From assembly GCF_000470775.1 (NCBI RefSeq), contig NC_022438.1:310001-374000 (forward strand): a DNA stretch of 64,000 bases, in the 5' to 3' direction. The position numbers were made by a program, and so were the translations under genes. Shown piece after piece: positions 59,541 through 64,000 of the stretch. Every line of letters starts with the position of its first letter. Position 1 is the stretch's first letter. The DNA comes from Leifsonia xyli subsp. cynodontis DSM 46306. Its GTDB lineage: Bacteria > Actinomycetota > Actinomycetes > Actinomycetales > Microbacteriaceae. Under the pieces are notes generated by a model. The model was not told the origin of the DNA. It made no database searches and saw only the letters and a program-made list of their open reading frames with translations.

Positions 59541-62500
59541 GTGACTCACACCGCCTCCCGTCTCCGTCGTGGACTCGCCATTGCCGTCCCCCTCGTCATC
59601 GCTTTGTCCGGACTGACCATGACCCCCGCTCTCGCGACGGCCCCGTCGACGGTTCCAGCAGCCGGGGCGACGCTGCCTCTTCTGGTGGCGACGCCGACGG
59701 GGCTGACTCTCGGGGCAGCGTCCGATCACGGACTCGACCCGGGCGCGACGACGTTCGCGCTGGAAGCGACCGCGGACGGCGCCGCCACCGCAGCGACGAC
59801 CCTCGCCAGCACGGTCTCGCCACCGGCAGCGACTCTGGAGCAGGCGACCCTCACCCTCAAGGCCGTTGACGCGCCCGGCAAGGCGACTGTGTCGGCGACT
59901 CTTCCCGGTGGTGTCGTCTGGGGAACCTCCGATGGGCAAACCCGCAGCATCCCCGTGAGCACCAGGGCGCCTTCCACGCTTGTGTGGGCTTTCACCGCGC
60001 CCGGCGAGTACGCGGTCAGCGTGGCGGCCGAAGCCCGCTTCTCCGGCGCTGACGGGACGCAGAGCCAGAGCGCGACGGCCGAACCGGTCACCTACCGGTT
60101 CGAGGTCTCCGCTCCCCCACAGACCGTCTCGACGCCGGTCCCTTCGACGCCGGCGCCGTCCGCTTCGGCCCCGGGGCCACCCACGAGCCCTCAGGCGCAG
60201 GCCCTGGACACGACGGCATCCTCAGCGGCCGGCAGCGCGCCCGCGGCGAAGCAGGACGCTGCCGTCGTGCTCGTCTCCTCGTCCTCGTCGGCGAAGGCCG
60301 GCGATTCCCTCACTCTCACCGCGACCGTCGCGCCGGTCGGCGCCGCCGGCTTCGTGGAGTTCGCCGAGGCCGAGAAGCCGCTCGGCCGGATTCCGGTCGA
60401 GCCGTCCACCGGGGGTGGCCAGCTGCACGGTCGCCGCGCTGACGGCCGGTTCCCACAGCTACACCGCGCAGTTCGTTCCCCGCGACCTCGGCGCGTACAC
60501 CACCGCTTCGTCTGAGCCTGTCACGGTGACCGTGCGCGGAGACCGCACCGTCCTCTCCGCCGGGGATCTGAGACTCGGCCCGCAGTACGTGGATGTCACA
60601 GCGGACGCGACCGGATTCGGCTCCTTCCGCATGGGGGTGCGAAACGTCACCGGATGGTCGTATGGGGACGCGCCGGCGCCGTGGTCCGCCGCAGAGGACA
60701 CGATCATCCACCTCACGGATCGAGAACGCGACCCCGCGACGGGTTTCTGGTCGACGCCGCGGACGACCGGGGACCCGGCCGCGTACGCGCAAGGAAAGGC
60801 CGGGCGGCTGCTCTTCGGCGTGACCGGCGGGGACACTTCCGCCGTTTCCGAGAAAGCGGTGATCTCCGATGACACAACCCCGAGTTTCACCCTCACCGCG
60901 GTCACCGGGCCGGACGGCGGACGGTTCTCGGCGTCCTCGGTGACCGGCGATTATGTCGAGGACCCGCCGGGCTCCGGCGCCTGGACTCAGCCGGTCGCCT
61001 CCACCTGGGACTCGTCGACGCTGACCGCGGGCCGTGCGCCGTAGACCGTGATGGAGAACAAGGTCACCACCAGCGCCAATGCGTGGAATATGGCCTGGTC
61101 CTTCACCCAGCCAGGCCAGTACTGCCTGAGCGTGAGGACCGTGGTCAAGAGCTACAAGCCGTCGGCGACACGGTCCGCGCAGGCCACCTACACCGTTGTC
61201 GTCGGCGACAGAACCGATCCGGCGACGGTCACGCCCTGCGCACAGGTCCCGCTGGCCGGCGGCAGCGATGACGGCCACGACTCCGGGGCCGTCCCGACCG
61301 GCAAGCCGACGGTGCTCGGGGCGGGTCACCTCGACATGCGCGCGGTGCTCGATCGTGCCAGCGACGGCATCACGTTCGGCGTCAAACCGGCAGCGTTCTC
61401 CGACACGAAGGACGTCGTCCTCACCGGCGCCTACGGGCCGGCGACCGTGGGAGAGTCGAACGAGGCGCTGGACCCCCGTCTGATCGGACCCGCTGGAACG
61501 AAGTACTGGTACTTCCAGCAAGGAGGGGCGGAGGGCGCCCACCTGTGGCCGGGGCTGAGCACCGAGGGCTGGAAGGTCTCCGATATCGCGCCGGGCGCGA
61601 ACATCGACTTCACGCTGAACGGCGTCGTCGTCCCGACCGCCGACGCACGCGTGGTGATCTTCGACAACACCGCGAGCGACGACGGATTCGTCACGTCGCG
61701 ACCCTCCGGGGTGTGGTTCGACTCCTCTCGGCTGCCGATGACGCGCACGTCGCAGATCGGGGCGCACCAGCACATGAACTGGGCGTTCACGGCCGCGGGG
61801 CGCTATTGCCTGAACATCACCGCGAAGACGCGGCTCGCCTCCGGCTCTTGGGCGTCGGACAGCGGCATGGTCACGGTGTGGATCGGCGATCCCGCCGCCG
61901 CAAGCGACGTCGTCCCCTGCGATCGCGACACCGCCCCGCCCCAGGCGACCCTTCAGCCGCTCACGGTGACGCCGACGACCACGGCGACAGTGGCCCGCGC
62001 CGGGGGCGCCGACCTCACCACTTATCTGACCGGGGCGGCATCGACACTGTCGCCCGGGTGCAGGCGTCCGCGACGGCGGCGGCCGAATACGTCGACGCGG
62101 AGGATGTCGTCTACACCGCCACCGTGTCCAATCTGGGCGGCTACCGCACGGGCCAGGACATGAACGCCGGGCTGAACACCGACCGAATCGCCCCCGACGC
62201 TCTCGACGGTCCGCTGACCCTCTCGATAGGAGAGGCAGCGGGCCCCGGCAGCGTGTCGCTGACCTCCGGCCTGGCGGGAACACCGGATGTGCTCAGCCCC
62301 GCCAGCGGGAGGCTGACCACCGCACTGCCCGCCCGAACCGACAATCAGGTGTCCCAGTGGTCCTTCAGCCAGCCCGGCGTCTACTGTGTGCCGGTGACGT
62401 GGACCGCCACCAAGGCCGGCAGCGGCACGCCCGTCTCGGTGAGGAAGGTTCTCACCTTCGCCGCCGGGGTCGCCGAGGACACGGGCATCACCTCCTGCTC

Positions 62501-64000
62501 CCGCGGACAGAAGCTGACCGGGCAAGGCGGCGGTCAGGCAGCGGGCGATGACGCGTGGCGGGTGCCGAACCAGTCCACGACCGACTCGGGCGCGACGATC
62601 CTCAACAGCGGCCACATCGACATCGCCTCCACTCTGAACGGTGGTGTTTTCGGCACGAAGGTGAAGGACACCACCTCCGTCGCCACAGGGGAAACGCTCT
62701 GGCGCGATCCCGCCCGAACGGTCCTGCAACTGCTTCCGGCATCCGAGACCGCCGTCCCGGACAACGCCCGGTACGCCTTCCTCGGCCGCGCCGGCAGCCG
62801 CCTCTGGCAGGTGACCGAGACGCAGCAGACGGAGCTCGGCCTGCTGTGGCCCGGGTGGTCCACGGAGTCCATTCCCATCGACGCCACCCAGAGCGGGGTG
62901 ACATGGACGCTCGACAAGATACAAGGGCCCGGTGAGTTCGCGCTCTACAAGGGCGGCCGGACTCTGGGCAGCGTCGATGTGCTATTCAACACCCGCGACG
63001 GGGTCACCGCGGCGGACTCGTTCGAGATCGCCAAGAACGCGCATGTCCACGGTGCCTGGGCCTTCTCCGCGGAAGGTGCCTACTGCCTCGCCTTCACCCG
63101 TTCCACCGCTCTCGCGGACGGTTCCAAAGCCTCGGACACCTTCACGCTCGCCGTCGCGGTGGGCAGAGTGGAGGTGAAGAAGATCGACCCCGCCCATTGC
63201 TTCAGCGGTGCGGGCGAGCCCGGCACGCAGGACAGTGCGCCGGTGCCCGAGTCGCAGCTGACCGATGCGAGCGCCGGCGGTGTGCAGGTCCTCGGGGACG
63301 AATCGGGTTTCTCCCCGGGGCAGCAGGCGAGCGTCCAGGTCGGCAAGGCCCGCGCGGGTCAGTGGGTGTCGGCGTGGCTGCACAGCCGGCCGGTCTGGCT
63401 GGGCTGGGCCCAGGTCGACGATGCCGGCGCCGCGCAGGTCCGTCTTCCCGCCGATGCCGCCCCGGGGGCGCACAAAGTCGTCGTGAAGGCCCGGGACGGG
63501 TCGCTGATCGGCTGGGATTCCCTCGCCGTGGTGAAAGCGCCCGACAGCGGTTCGGGGGACGGGGATGTCCGTGGAGACCCGGCTGGGCCGGGCGGATCGA
63601 GCGGCTGTTCGGCCGGGGACACGACGATCGTCTCCTCCGGCCACCTGGACTATTCGACCCAGGTGGTGAACGTGAGGATCGAGTCGTACCTCGGCGACAG
63701 CTCCTCGGGCACGGAGGTGTTCCGGGAGCCGTCAAAGACCGTCCTGTGGCTCAAACCCTCGAGCAAGGTCACGCTTCCCGCCGGATACGGGCAGATCGGG
63801 TCCGCAGGATCGAGCGCGTTCATGGTGCCGCAGACGCAGAACCCGGAGCTGATCTGGCTGGGCTGGTCCACCGAGACCCTGAACGCCGCCACGGTCTCGT
63901 CGCCCGTGACGTGGAAGCTCACCGACGTGGACGGGCCGGGCACGGTGAAGGTGTTCCTGGACGGTCAGTTCGGCGGCATTCAATCGATGGTGTTCGACGG
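59541..64000 (+). pseudogene. Giant secreted choice-of-anchor M repeat protein, three lesions, runs off the window
   Basis: ATG 59541; signal peptide RLRRGLAIAVPLVIALSGLT to ALA. Repeats carry a GHxD-type opening (GAGHLDMRAVLD near 61320, SGHIDIAS near 62610, SGHLDYST near 63640) and an aromatic W-F-PG-Y closing (WAFTAPGEY, WSFTQPGQYCLSV, HQHMNWAFTAAGRYCLNI, WSFSQPGVYCVPV, HVHGAWAFSAEGAYCL). Lesions: an extra G in the G5 run 60411-60415, a TAG at 61042-61044 where CAG would continue (AP-Q-TVMENK), and a two-base insertion or one-base loss near 62033. From there one frame is open to the window end. The intact ancestor exceeded 1480 residues. Downstream ABC transporter genes are expected. Confidence 0.75.

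Overview
The window is a high-GC actinobacterial chromosome segment. TTG and GTG starts, dense ATGA/GTGA gene overlaps, a DUF7882-like protein, LASTG sorting signals, and DtxR-type, BioQ-type and Zur-type operators all point to Microbacteriaceae. Heavy pseudogenization and an IS481 copy suggest a Leifsonia xyli-like host-restricted lineage. That assignment is inference; I ran no database search.

Layout. 1-5409 (minus): tilS-hpt-ftsH-folE-folP-folB. 5463-5954: ppa. 6018-8309 (minus): two coiled-coil cell-wall hydrolases, the second cut at its 5' end by an IS481 element (8310-9416). 9436-10431: a frameshifted LASTG surface protein and a gene relic. 10750-13825: thiol-disulfide lipoprotein, copper chaperone and Tat-exported DyP peroxidase. 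13833-16912 (minus): feoA-feoB-nfu with an iron box. 16988-19702: an LCP ligase and mntH with its own DtxR-type box. 20409-26193: DUF805, then a tightly overlapped biotin operon (bioY, acyl-CoA ligase, thiolase, bioM, bioN, CHY zinc finger) read away from a divergent bioQ across two perfect TGAAC-N3-GTTCA operators. 26174-37279: DUF3566, LCP, nei, lhr, esterase, NUDIX and DEAD helicase. 37479-44943: a run of decayed genes (HelD-like helicase, DUF1684, ComB-like, DUF427, a LASTG protein) with intact EVE and SRPBCC-like genes between them. 45090-48402: small TPR-like, SprT, GNAT, CGNR and spermidine-synthase-like genes. 48754-56175: rpoB-rpoC. 56260-64000: a zinc-linked module with a broken CobW-like gene, zinc-free L36, two Zur-box candidates and secreted choice-of-anchor M proteins, the last a giant repeat gene running off the window.

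Core genes (folate, rpoBC, ftsH, ppa, lhr, bio, feo, mntH) are intact. About a dozen accessory genes carry one to four lesions, mostly homopolymer or dinucleotide indels and new TAG codons. The metal and cofactor theme is strong: Fe (feo), Mn (mntH), Cu (PCuAC), Zn (Zur module), biotin and folate, each with a recognisable operator or operon architecture. Several lesions could be base-calling errors and need read-level confirmation.
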